From Actinophytocola sp963826035 (lineage in GTDB: Bacteria; Actinomycetota; Actinomycetes; Mycobacteriales; Pseudonocardiaceae), in contig CAWGVZ010000020.1 of assembly GCA_963826035.1 (NCBI GenBank), forward strand, positions 124,001 through 188,000: DNA of 64,000 nucleotides, read 5' to 3'. The first letter of the stretch is position 1. Each line of letters begins with the position of its first letter. Under the pieces are notes generated by a model. The model made no database searches. It saw only the letters and a list, made by a program, of their open reading frames with translations, and was not told where the DNA came from. The position numbers and the translations under genes were made by a program. Below are positions 49,205 to 56,427 of this stretch, piece after piece.

Positions 49205-49325
49205 TGGCCAACTCGGGCTGACCCGGTGACCGACTCGGCATGACCCAGTGGCGGACTGGGGTTGGCGCGCTGGCCGACTCGGGCTGGACCGGTGGCGGAC
49301 TCGGGTTGGCCGGTGGCCGGCTCGT
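49205..49325. repeat. Imperfect 21-22-bp tandem repeat (minisatellite)
   Basis: About five or six units with a consensus near GCCGACTCGGGCTGACCCG plus GTG follow each other without spacers (units begin near 49206, 49229, 49251, 49273, 49295 and 49316). The rest of the 403-bp gap (49326-49483) is G/T-rich leader before the XRE-ImmA gene with GGGAG at 49470. Confidence 0.75.
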
Positions 49326-49483
49326 CGCAGCGTCCTCCGCCGTTGGGCTTGTTGGGGGGTGCGTCGGGGCTTTTGTGGGCGTCGGGTGGGGGAACTTGGG
49401 CGACACGTTGGGGGTCGGGTGGCGCCACGCTCCGTGCTGGACGACGATGGCACGATCTCGCCCACACCCGGGAGCGCCCAACC

Positions 49484-50536
49484 GTGTATGTCGACTCCTT
49501 CGCGCCCGCGCGTCTCACCATGGCGCGCGAGTTGGCCGGCCTGCGCAAGCGGGAGCTGGCCGACGCGATCGAGCGGCCGGCCGCCGCCGTGTCCCAGTAC
49601 GAGCTCGGCCAGTCCCGGCCCACGGTCGACGTGCTCCGGCGTTGTGCCAGCGCCCTCGACGTCTCCATCACCTTCTTCACCGCCGGCCGACCCCACCTGC
49701 GCCTCGACACGGCCGGCGCGCACTTCCGCTCCCTGCGCTCCACCACGGCCGTCCAGCGGCAGCAGGCTCTCGCACACGTCGAACTGCTCTGGGAGCTGAC
49801 CGACCAGCTCGACCGGGTCATCGAGCTGCCAACGGTCGACCTCGACCTCCCCCCTGGCGATCCCGCGACCACCGCCCGCCGCCTGCGCGACGCCTGGCAC
49901 CTGGCGCCCGGGCCGGTCGTGCACCTGGTTCGCCACCTCGAGGCCCGCGGCATCGTGATCACCGGCATCCCGGACAGCGAACGCATCGACGCCTTCTCCG
50001 CCGCCCTCCACGGCCGGCCCATGATCGCGCTGTCCGCGCGCGGCAACCCGATGCGGCGCCGGTTCTCCGTGGCCCACGAGGTCGGCCACCTGCTGCTGCA
50101 TCCCGAACCCGCGCCGGGGTCCGGCCGCCACGAGCGGGAGGCGAACGCGTTCGCCGCCGAGTTCCTCATGCCGGCCGCCGAGTTGGGCGAGCAGCTACCG
50201 GCACCGGACGACGTCCCCGCGCTCAAGGACCTGGCCGACGGCTACGGCGTCTCGGTCACCGCACTCGCCTACCGCGGCAAGGACCTCGGTCGCTACGACG
50301 ACGTCGACCTGCGCCGCACCCTCGCCACCATCGCGCGGCTCGGCTGGCGCAAGAACGAGCCCGTCCGCTCGGATTTCCCCGGTGAGCAGCCGGCGCTCCT
50401 CGCGCAGGCGGTCGAGCTGGCGGCCGCCCACGGGCTGCCGCCGGCGCGACTCTCAGCCGCGCTCCACATCGGACTCCCCCGCCTGCGCGAGCTGATCGGC
50501 CTGCCGGACCAGCGGCCGCGGCTGCGCCTGGTGTAG
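49484..50536 (+). CDS. XRE helix-turn-helix / ImmA-IrrE metallopeptidase protein
   Basis: A 350-residue two-domain regulator. Residues ~8-65 are an XRE DNA-binding domain (LAGLRKRELADAIERPAAAV, SQYELGQSRPTVDVLRRCA); ~150-260 an ImmA/IrrE (M78) metallopeptidase with HEVGH at 198-202 and the later REANAFAAEFLMPA supplying the third metal ligand. Proteins of this type either cut their own or a partner repressor in response to stress or control toxin-antitoxin/mobile loci. GGGAG lies 9 bases before the GTG. Its stop overlaps the AraC gene start (TAGTG). Confidence 0.85.
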   Translation: MYVDSFAPARLTMARELAGLRKRELADAIERPAAAVSQYELGQSRPTVDVLRRCASALDVSITFFTAGRPHLRLDTAGAHFRSLRSTTAVQRQQALAHVELLWELTDQLDRVIELPTVDLDLPPGDPATTARRLRDAWHLAPGPVVHLVRHLEARGIVITGIPDSERIDAFSAALHGRPMIALSARGNPMRRRFSVAHEVGHLLLHPEPAPGSGRHEREANAFAAEFLMPAAELGEQLPAPDDVPALKDLADGYGVSVTALAYRGKDLGRYDDVDLRRTLATIARLGWRKNEPVRSDFPGEQPALLAQAVELAAAHGLPPARLSAALHIGLPRLRELIGLPDQRPRLRLV

Positions 50537-51336
50537 TGGACTTCGAGTTCGTCTCCCGCCCGGCGCCCGCCGCGCTGGTCCACTGCGTCGAGTCCATCTG
50601 GTACGCCCGCGGCCGGATCGGCTACCGGCGGGAACGCATCGCGCCCTCCGGGTCGACGGTGGCCGGCATCGTCCTCGGTCCGCCGATCCGGCAGACCCCG
50701 CTCGACGGCGAGCCCTTCCTCGCCGCCACCGGGTTCCTCATCGGCCCGCACGACCGGCCGATCATCAACGAACCGACGGGCGACACGTGGTGCGTGGGCA
50801 TCGTGGCGACGCCCGTCGGCTGCCGAGCCGCGTTCGGCGTCGACCCGGCCGGGCTCCGGGGCCGGGTGACTGACTGGCCGCCCGCCGCACACCTGCGCAC
50901 CCGGCTCACCGACCGGACGCCGGACGAGGCGATCGCGTTGGTCGCTGGCGCGCTCGAACCCCAACCGGTGCCCGGTTTCGACCGTGCCGCCAAAGCCGTG
51001 GCGGCGCTCGAGGCCGACCCGACCCGCGGCATCGCCGACCTGGCCGCCGAGCTGGGGATCTCCCACGGTCACCTGGACCGCGAGTTCCTGCGCGTCGTCG
51101 GCGTCGGTCCGCGGGTGCTCGCCAGGACGCTGCGGGTGCGACGGCTGCTCGAACGCATCGACGTCTACGGCAAGGTCGAGTGGACCGCGCTCGCCGGGCG
51201 GCTCGGCTGGTTCGACCAGGCCCACCTGATCCGCGACTTCAAGCGGCACACGGGGGTGACGCCGTCGGAGTACCAGGCGGCGCAGCGCCGCGAGTTCGAC
51301 CCGGCCGACGCGGCGCCGGGTTTCGTGCCCGAGTGA
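50536..51336 (+). CDS. AraC-family transcriptional regulator
   Basis: A 266-residue regulator. The C-terminal ~100 residues carry two helix-turn-helix motifs (GIADLAAELGISHGHLDREF and EWTALAGRLGWFDQAHLIRD) ending FKRHTGVTPSEYQAAQRR, the AraC signature. The N-terminal ~150 residues form an uncharacterised sensor region of the kind found in DUF6597-type AraC proteins. The start shares one base with the XRE-ImmA stop, so the two regulators are co-translated. The next gene is an SRPBCC protein 46 bp on. Confidence 0.87.
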   Translation: MDFEFVSRPAPAALVHCVESIWYARGRIGYRRERIAPSGSTVAGIVLGPPIRQTPLDGEPFLAATGFLIGPHDRPIINEPTGDTWCVGIVATPVGCRAAFGVDPAGLRGRVTDWPPAAHLRTRLTDRTPDEAIALVAGALEPQPVPGFDRAAKAVAALEADPTRGIADLAAELGISHGHLDREFLRVVGVGPRVLARTLRVRRLLERIDVYGKVEWTALAGRLGWFDQAHLIRDFKRHTGVTPSEYQAAQRREFDPADAAPGFVPE

Positions 51337-51382
51337 AATCCGTCCAATACATCCGGGGTACGCGGCGGCGATGCTGCCGCGC

Positions 51383-51787
51383 ATGAGCACAGCGTTCGTG
51401 GCGACCGAGACCATCGCGCGGCCGGTCGAGACCGTGTGGGGGATTCTCACCGACTGGGACCGCGCGCCCGACTGGATGCCCGGCGTCGAACAAGCCCGCG
51501 CCGACGGCACGACGCTGCGGTTCCGCGCGCGGGGCAAGGAACGCACGAGCCGGATCAGCGCCCTCGTCCCGGGCCGGTCGATCACGCTGACGTCCGTGCA
51601 GGGCGGAGTCCGCGCCGACTACCTGTACACCATCGCCCCGGCCGGCGAGGGAACGAGGACCACCCTCACGGCCGACTGCGAGTGCACCGGCCTCTGGCGC
51701 GTGGCGGCCCCCGCGCTGCGCAGGCTGATCCGCCGCACGGACGGCGGTCAGCTCACCGCGTTGAAGCGCCTCATCGAGTCGACCTAG
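51383..51787 (+). CDS. SRPBCC-fold protein (polyketide cyclase-like)
   Basis: A 134-residue START-like protein: MSTAFVATETIARPVETVWG opens it with the P-x-x-x-V-W helix, and RRTDGGQLTALKRLIEST is the C-terminal helix. Either ATG 51371 or 51383 could start it; I prefer 51383 for fit to family. Located after an AraC regulator, so possibly its target. A hairpin repeat begins 13 bp past its stop. Confidence 0.8.
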   Translation: MSTAFVATETIARPVETVWGILTDWDRAPDWMPGVEQARADGTTLRFRARGKERTSRISALVPGRSITLTSVQGGVRADYLYTIAPAGEGTRTTLTADCECTGLWRVAAPALRRLIRRTDGGQLTALKRLIEST

Positions 51788-51800
51788 TACCGGGTGCCTC

Positions 51801-51857
51801 ATGCAGGGAAGGCGTCGTTCACTGCGGTCAACGCAGGGAAAGCGTCGTTCCCTGCAC
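51801..51857. repeat. Tripartite hairpin repeat, copy 4 (convergent junction)
   Basis: Two side stems, GCAGGGAA-ggcgtcg-TTCACTGC (51803-51825) and GCAGGGAA-agcgtcg-TTCCCTGC (51833-51855), flank and share bases with the central CTGCG-gtcaa-CGCAG. TGCAGGG/CCCTGCA can also close the whole. It lies between the SRPBCC gene and the convergent siderophore-interacting gene. Confidence 0.8.
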
Positions 51858-51933
51858 GATAGCTAGAGGCGGGCCTGGCCCAGACGCCAGTAGCCGGAGA
51901 ACAGGATCCGTCGCCGGTCGACGCGTCGTTCCT

Positions 51934-52722
51934 TCACCAGATTCGCCGCAGGCCGGTCGCCAGGGTGGCCTCCCCGCACAGCCAGGCATAGTCCACACCG
52001 GACAGTTCGGCCGCCCCGACGGCCGCCAGCGCCGACGTGCCCGGCGCGTCCGTCCCGCGCACCAACCACGTCACCGGCAGGTCCGTCTCGATCGGCAGCC
52101 GGTACCCGTCCGAAGGGATCTCCACGTATACCTGGGTTTCCGCCGGCACGCCCGCCTCCAGGATGGCCGACGGCGCGGGCAGCGCCGTCTCGTCGGCCAC
52201 CAGCAGGTAGGTCCCGACACCGGGTGGCCGGTAGGTGGCGTGGCCGGCGCGGAACCCCACCACCTGACCCGGTTCGGCGGCGCTCGCCCAGCGGGAGCCG
52301 GGGCCATCGAGGGTTCCCGCGCCGTGGAGGACGAAGTCCACGTCGATCTCGTGCTCGGCCGGGCGCCGCGCGCGGATGGTGTACCAGCGCATCTCCGGCT
52401 GCTGGTCGTCCGGGAGCTTGCGGATGGCCTGGCGGACGTTGAGCCGGTCGGCGCTCGGCATGGTGACGGTCGAGCTGCCGGCCGGCGGCATGAGCAGCGC
52501 GAAGTACTCGTCGGGGCCGGTCTGGCGGAGGGTGGCGAACTTCTCGGCGCGGAACGTGATCCGCCGCAGGTGCGGGTGCAGTTCGCGCACCGCGTGCACG
52601 GTCATGGTGAACTGGTCCCAGACCTCCCGCGTCTCGGTCGGCGCCATGATGAGCGCCGTCGCCTTGCTGAGCACCTTGTGGGTCAGCTGTTCGAACGTCG
52701 AGTAGTTCGGCGCGTCGGTCAT
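51934..52722 (-). CDS. Siderophore-interacting protein, C-terminus frameshifted
   Basis: A ferric-siderophore reductase-type flavoprotein of 262 residues as read. RRITFRAEKFATLRQTGPDE and MRWYTIRARRPAEHEIDVDF bind FAD; VGFRAGHATYRPPGVGTYLL and DYAWLCGEATLATGLRRIW give the NAD(P)H part. The family ends with a G-Y-W-R motif, missing here, but the other frame continues LVKERRVDRRRILFSGYWRL to a stop at 51863. One missing base near 51942 explains this, comparing with the intact neighbour (GVRRHLVNDRG...FCGYWRA). Start ATG 52722 has GGAGGGG before it. An iron box lies between the two paralogues. Confidence 0.82.
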   Translation of the reverse strand: MTDAPNYSTFEQLTHKVLSKATALIMAPTETREVWDQFTMTVHAVRELHPHLRRITFRAEKFATLRQTGPDEYFALLMPPAGSSTVTMPSADRLNVRQAIRKLPDDQQPEMRWYTIRARRPAEHEIDVDFVLHGAGTLDGPGSRWASAAEPGQVVGFRAGHATYRPPGVGTYLLVADETALPAPSAILEAGVPAETQVYVEIPSDGYRLPIETDLPVTWLVRGTDAPGTSALAAVGAAELSGVDYAWLCGEATLATGLRRIW

Positions 52723-52745
52723 GTGCCCCTCCATCGCCCTTCGAG

Positions 52746-52764
52746 TGAGCAGAGGCTAACCTAA
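52746..52764. promoter_or_regulatory. IdeR/DtxR iron box
   Basis: TGAGCAGAGGCTAACCTAA matches the 19-bp consensus TTAGGTTAGGCTAACCTAA at 15 positions, with the right 12 bases exact. It lies between two divergent siderophore-interacting genes, so iron should repress both. Confidence 0.78.
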
Positions 52765-52795
52765 GTTGGGTTGACCTGGCGAGGAGAGGGGACCG

Positions 52796-53554
52796 ATGAT
52801 CGTCCAGCGACCGGTGCTCGTCACCGTGACCGCCACCATGCCGCTGACCCCGCGGCTCACCCGGGTGACGTTCGCGGGCGACGACCTCGAGCAGTTCGCC
52901 TACGACGGCCCCGACCAGCTGGCCCGGTTGTTCCTCCCGAACGACGACGGCGCCGAGCTGGTCCTGCCGGTCACCACCGACTGGTGGCCCGAGCTGTGCG
53001 CCATGCCCGAGTCGATCCGCCCGGTGGTCCGCAACTACACGGTGCGCCGGTTCGACCGGGACGAGCGCGAGCTGGACATCGACTTCGTGCTGCACGCGGC
53101 CGACGCCGGTCCCGGCTCGAGCTGGGCGGCGACCGCCACCGCCGGCCTGAAGGTCGGCATGCTCAGCGACGGCGCCGACTACGCACCACCGGCCGACACC
53201 GACTGGCAGCTGCTGATGGGCGACGAGAGCTCGCTGCCGGCCGTGGCCGCCATCGTCGAGTCGCTCCCCGCGACCACCAGGGCGGTCGTGGTCATCGAGG
53301 TGGCCGACGAGCAGGACGAGCTGCCGCTCACCGTGCCGCCGAACGTCACCCCCGTCTGGCTGCACCGCCGGGACACCCACCGCCGGGGCGCGCTCGCGCT
53401 CGCCCACCTGAAGGACCGCGACCTGCCCGACGGCACCCCGTACGTCTGGGTGGCCGGCGAGTCGCGCCTGGCCACGGGCGTGCGCCGACACCTGGTGAAC
53501 GACCGGGGCGTGGCGAAGAACCGGATCTACTTCTGCGGCTACTGGCGCGCCTGA
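52796..53554 (+). CDS. Siderophore-interacting protein (ferric reductase)
   Basis: A 252-residue intact paralogue of the frameshifted gene across the iron box. It reduces ferric siderophore complexes with NAD(P)H via FAD to release iron in the cytoplasm. RLTRVTFAGDDLEQFAYDGP, RNYTVRRFDRDERELDIDFV (FAD), LLMGDESSLPAVAAIVESL and VWVAGESRLATGVRRHLVND end in FCGYWRA. GAGGAGAGG precedes ATG 52796. Regulation by iron through the box upstream is expected. Confidence 0.9.
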   Translation: MIVQRPVLVTVTATMPLTPRLTRVTFAGDDLEQFAYDGPDQLARLFLPNDDGAELVLPVTTDWWPELCAMPESIRPVVRNYTVRRFDRDERELDIDFVLHAADAGPGSSWAATATAGLKVGMLSDGADYAPPADTDWQLLMGDESSLPAVAAIVESLPATTRAVVVIEVADEQDELPLTVPPNVTPVWLHRRDTHRRGALALAHLKDRDLPDGTPYVWVAGESRLATGVRRHLVNDRGVAKNRIYFCGYWRA

Positions 53555-53566
53555 CACACTGTCGCG

Positions 53567-54196
53567 GTGGTGACGATCCGGACATTTCGCGAGGCGGACC
53601 GCGTCGAGCTGCGCGCCCTCTTCGCCCGCGTCGGCGAGGGCTCCCCGACCGAATCGCTGTGGGGGCACACGGAGTCCGAAGCGGCCATGTACCTCGACCC
53701 CTACCTGGACCTGCTGCCCGACTCCGTGTTCCTGGCCCAGGCCGACGGCGCCCTGGTCGGCTACCTCACCGGCTGCCCGGACACCGCCGCGTTCCCGAGC
53801 GAGACCACCCGCATGACCGACGCCATCCGCCGCTACCGGCTGATGGTCAGGCGCGGCCCAGCCGCCTTCTTCGCCCGCAGCATCGCCGATCTGGGGCTGG
53901 CGAAGATCCGCCGCCAGCCCCTGTCCGGCGAATTCACCGACCCGCGGTGGCCGGCGCACCTGCACATCAACGTCGCTCCCGAGGCGCGCGGCACGGGCGC
54001 GGCCCACGGACTCATGCGTGCCTGGCTCGAGCAGCTCGGGTCGACCGGGTGTCACCTGCAGACGCTGTTGGAGAACGTCCGCGCCACGACGTTCTTCGAG
54101 CGTATGGGCTTCGCGGCCCACGGGCCGAACCCGCTGGTCCCCGGCCTGCGCTACCACGGCCGCCGGGTCCACCAGCTGACGATGGTCCGCGGTTAG
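53567..54196 (+). CDS. GNAT-family N-acetyltransferase
   Basis: A 209-residue GNAT acetyltransferase: TIRTFREADRVELRALFARV at the start, and the acetyl-CoA-binding segment LHINVAPEARGTGAAHGLMR followed by ENVRATTFFERMGFAAHGP. It starts 12 bp after the siderophore-interacting gene, so it may share the iron-regulated transcript. The target is unknown; siderophore tailoring is possible but not shown. Its stop overlaps by 3 bp the stop of a convergent 43-residue small gene. Confidence 0.83.
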   Translation: MVTIRTFREADRVELRALFARVGEGSPTESLWGHTESEAAMYLDPYLDLLPDSVFLAQADGALVGYLTGCPDTAAFPSETTRMTDAIRRYRLMVRRGPAAFFARSIADLGLAKIRRQPLSGEFTDPRWPAHLHINVAPEARGTGAAHGLMRAWLEQLGSTGCHLQTLLENVRATTFFERMGFAAHGPNPLVPGLRYHGRRVHQLTMVRG

Positions 54197-54324
54197 ACCG
54201 GCTTCGGGGGCGGCCGGTCGGTGCTGGTCTGCTGCTGTTGTTCGGGTTGGGCTTTCGTTGGCGGCTCGGGTCCGGCTAACCGTTCGCGGCACCGCCGGGC
54301 CAGTCGCCTCGCTGCTGCGGTCAT
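54193..54324 (-). CDS. 43-residue small protein behind an SD-masking hairpin
   Basis: A short gene of 44 codons: MTAAARRLARRCRERLAGPE, then a Pro/Gln-rich tail with QPEQQQQT and RPPPKPV. AAGGAG lies 7 bases before the ATG, a strong ribosome site. The same AAGGAG is locked in a perfect 12-bp stem (54330-54369), so its translation may be switched. It follows the alcohol dehydrogenase gene on the same strand. Basic helix plus disordered tail; function unknown. Confidence 0.6.
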   Translation of the reverse strand: MTAAARRLARRCRERLAGPEPPTKAQPEQQQQTSTDRPPPKPV

Positions 54325-54329
54325 CGCTC

Positions 54330-54369
54330 ACTCCTTGTCCGATCGGGAGGTACCCGCCGGACAAGGAGT
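54330..54369 (-). promoter_or_regulatory. 12-bp hairpin masking a ribosome site (or terminator)
   Basis: ACTCCTTGTCCG (54330-54341) and CGGACAAGGAGT (54358-54369) are exact complements. On the leftward RNA the 3' arm carries the AAGGAG of the small gene. It also lies directly after the alcohol dehydrogenase stop, so it may end that transcript instead. Confidence 0.6.
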
Positions 54370-54376
54370 TACACAC

Positions 54377-55414
54377 CTACGGCACGAGCATCAGGCGGAT
54401 CGGATTGCCGTCCTTCGTGGTCAGTCGCGCGACCGCGTCGGCCGCCTCGGCCAGGGGCAGGATGCCGGAGATCGACCGGCTCAGGTCGAGGCGCCCGTAG
54501 CGGGTCAGCGCCACGAGCTGCTCGACGGCGGCGGGCGACGAGCCGTAGTGGCCGAGGATCTGCTGACCGCGGACGCTGAGCCCGAGACTGTCCAGGTTCA
54601 GCGGCTCGGTCGTGAGCCCGACCAGCACCAACCGCCCGCGCAACCCGAGGCAGGGCAACGCCTGCGCGCGGACGGCGGCCACCCCGGCCATGTCGAACGC
54701 GACGTCCAGGCCGGCGCCGCCCGTGTGGGCCAGTATCTGTTCGCGCAGGTCCGGGGCGGCCGGGTCGAGGGCGACGTCCGCGCCGAACTCGAGCGCCCGG
54801 TCCCGGGCGGCCGGCAGTGGGTCGACCGCCACGATCGGGGCGGCGCCGATGAGCCGGAGCAGCTGGACGGCGTGCGCGCCGAGGCCGCCGACGCCCCACA
54901 CTCCCGCCGGGCGGCCCGGTTCCGCGCGGCCGGTGCCGGTGACCGCGCCCCACGGCGTGGACACCGCGTCCGGCACGATGGCCGCCTGCTCGAACGGCAG
55001 ACTGTCCGGAATGGACACGAGCGTGTGGTGGCTGGCCAGCGCGAACTCGGCCCAGCCGCCGTCGTAGTCGACGCCGCGGGTCTGGGTCATCGCGCAGGGC
55101 ACCTCGAACCGCTGACAGTTGGGGCACCGGCCGCACCGCTCGCCGGCCTGGAGCACCACCCGGTCGCCGGGCCGCCATGGGTCGGGCACGTCGACGCCGA
55201 GCGCCTCGATCTCCCCAGCCACCTCGTGGCCCAGCGTCACCTCGGGCACCCGGAGGAACCTCGGCGACAGGCTGCCGTCGATCAGGTGCACGTCGGACAG
55301 GCACACGCCGGCCGCCCGAACCCGCACCCGCACCTGGCCGGGCCCCGGCTCGGGCACCGGCACCTCCCGCACGGCGAACTCCCTGGTCTGCATGTTCAGC
55401 CGGCCGGCCAGCAT
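54377..55414 (-). CDS. Zinc-dependent alcohol dehydrogenase (MDR)
   Basis: A 345-residue medium-chain dehydrogenase. Catalytic zinc ligands lie in AGVCLSDVHLIDGS and TLGHEVAGEIEAL; the structural zinc is bound by ERCGRCPNCQRFEVPC; the cofactor motif is GVWGVGGLGAHAVQLLRLIG, followed by an Asp (IVAVDP) that favours NAD(H). Substrate unknown. It lies between the 2-hydroxyacid dehydrogenase operon, from which it is separated by a repeat cluster, and the small gene downstream. Confidence 0.88.
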   Translation of the reverse strand: MLAGRLNMQTREFAVREVPVPEPGPGQVRVRVRAAGVCLSDVHLIDGSLSPRFLRVPEVTLGHEVAGEIEALGVDVPDPWRPGDRVVLQAGERCGRCPNCQRFEVPCAMTQTRGVDYDGGWAEFALASHHTLVSIPDSLPFEQAAIVPDAVSTPWGAVTGTGRAEPGRPAGVWGVGGLGAHAVQLLRLIGAAPIVAVDPLPAARDRALEFGADVALDPAAPDLREQILAHTGGAGLDVAFDMAGVAAVRAQALPCLGLRGRLVLVGLTTEPLNLDSLGLSVRGQQILGHYGSSPAAVEQLVALTRYGRLDLSRSISGILPLAEAADAVARLTTKDGNPIRLMLVP

Positions 55415-55474
55415 CGTCGCTCCCCGCGTCAGTCGATCACCGTCGCCCCGATGCTAGCCGGGCAAGTCGTGCCG

Positions 55475-55532
55475 GAACGGTCATCATGGCCCACCGGAAC
55501 GGTCATCATGGCCGACCTGACTGGTCATCATG
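55475..55532. repeat. GGTCATCATG repeat cluster, site 2
   Basis: Three direct copies (GAACGGTCATCATGG at 55475 and 55497, GACTGGTCATCATGG at 55518) lie between two leftward genes. Read on the minus strand the last copy supplies the TGATGA stop of the 2-hydroxyacid dehydrogenase. Confidence 0.8.
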
Positions 55533-56427
55533 GAACTACTGGGGTGAGGAGGGTGCCGTCCGTGAGGAACTGGCGCAGGTTGGCCACCGCCAGGTCGCCC
55601 ATCGCCTGGCGGGTCTCGTGGGTGGCGCTCGCGATGTGGGGCAGCAGCACCACCGAGTCCAGGTCCAGCAGTTCGGCCGGCACGGTCGGCTCGTCGGCGA
55701 ACACGTCCAGCGCGGCACCCGCCAGCCGGCCGTCGACCAGTGCCGACACCAGCGCCGGCTCGTCGACCACGCTGCCGCGCGAGATGTTCACCAGGTAGCC
55801 GGCGGAACCCAGGGCGGCCAGCACCTCGGCCGACACCAGACCGCTGGTGGCCGCACCGCCCGACGTCGCCACCACCAGCACGTCGACCGACGACGCCAGC
55901 GCCACCGGTGAGTCGACGTACGGATACGGGACGCCGGGCACCTGGTGCCGCGAGTGGTAGCTGATCGCCATGTCGAAGCCGGTCAGCCGGCGCGCGATCG
56001 CCTGGCCGATCCGGCCGAGACCGAGGATGCCGACCCGCTTGCCGCTGACCTTCGTGGCGAGCGGGTACTGCCCGCGCGACCAGTCGCCGCGGCGCACGAA
56101 CCGCTCGGCGGCCGACATCCGGCGCAACACGTCGATCAGCCCGCCCACCGCCAGGTCGGCCACGCAGTCGGTGAGCACGTCGGGAGTGTTGCTCACCACG
56201 ATGCCCTTCGAGCGCGCGTAGGCCACGTCGGTGGTCTCATAGCCGACTCCGAAGTGGACGATCGCGCGCAGCTTGGGCAACGTGTCGATCTGGTCGTTGG
56301 TCACGCCGAACCGCGAGCTGGTGATCGCCGCGACCGCGTCATCGGTCGGCTCTCGGACCACCTGATAGGAGGCCTGCAGCGCCGATTCGACGGACTCCAG
56401 CAGCGGACAGGCCTGAAAAACGGTCAC
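55528..56427 (-). CDS. D-2-hydroxyacid dehydrogenase (glyoxylate/hydroxypyruvate-reductase type)
   Basis: A 299-residue NAD(P)-dependent 2-hydroxyacid dehydrogenase. The Rossmann motif is KRVGILGLGRIGQAIARRL; the catalytic Arg is in LVNISRGSVVDEPALVSAL; the Glu/His pair is in FADEPTVP and LLPHIASATHE. GTG 56427 overlaps the gudD stop, so it is the fourth gene of the glucarate operon and may reduce a 2-keto or semialdehyde-side intermediate such as tartronate semialdehyde/glyoxylate. The last codons and stop come from a repeat. Confidence 0.86.
   Translation of the reverse strand: MTVFQACPLLESVESALQASYQVVREPTDDAVAAITSSRFGVTNDQIDTLPKLRAIVHFGVGYETTDVAYARSKGIVVSNTPDVLTDCVADLAVGGLIDVLRRMSAAERFVRRGDWSRGQYPLATKVSGKRVGILGLGRIGQAIARRLTGFDMAISYHSRHQVPGVPYPYVDSPVALASSVDVLVVATSGGAATSGLVSAEVLAALGSAGYLVNISRGSVVDEPALVSALVDGRLAGAALDVFADEPTVPAELLDLDSVVLLPHIASATHETRQAMGDLAVANLRQFLTDGTLLTPVVP

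Noticed and set aside
49084..49325. CRISPR array
   Set aside because: Repeats are either directly adjoining or in mixed orientation, with no unique spacers of constant length and no cas genes.
51863..54376. 837-codon open frame antisense to the second siderophore-interacting and GNAT genes
   Set aside because: Shadow frame; only its last ~26 codons matter, as the shifted continuation of the first siderophore-interacting gene.
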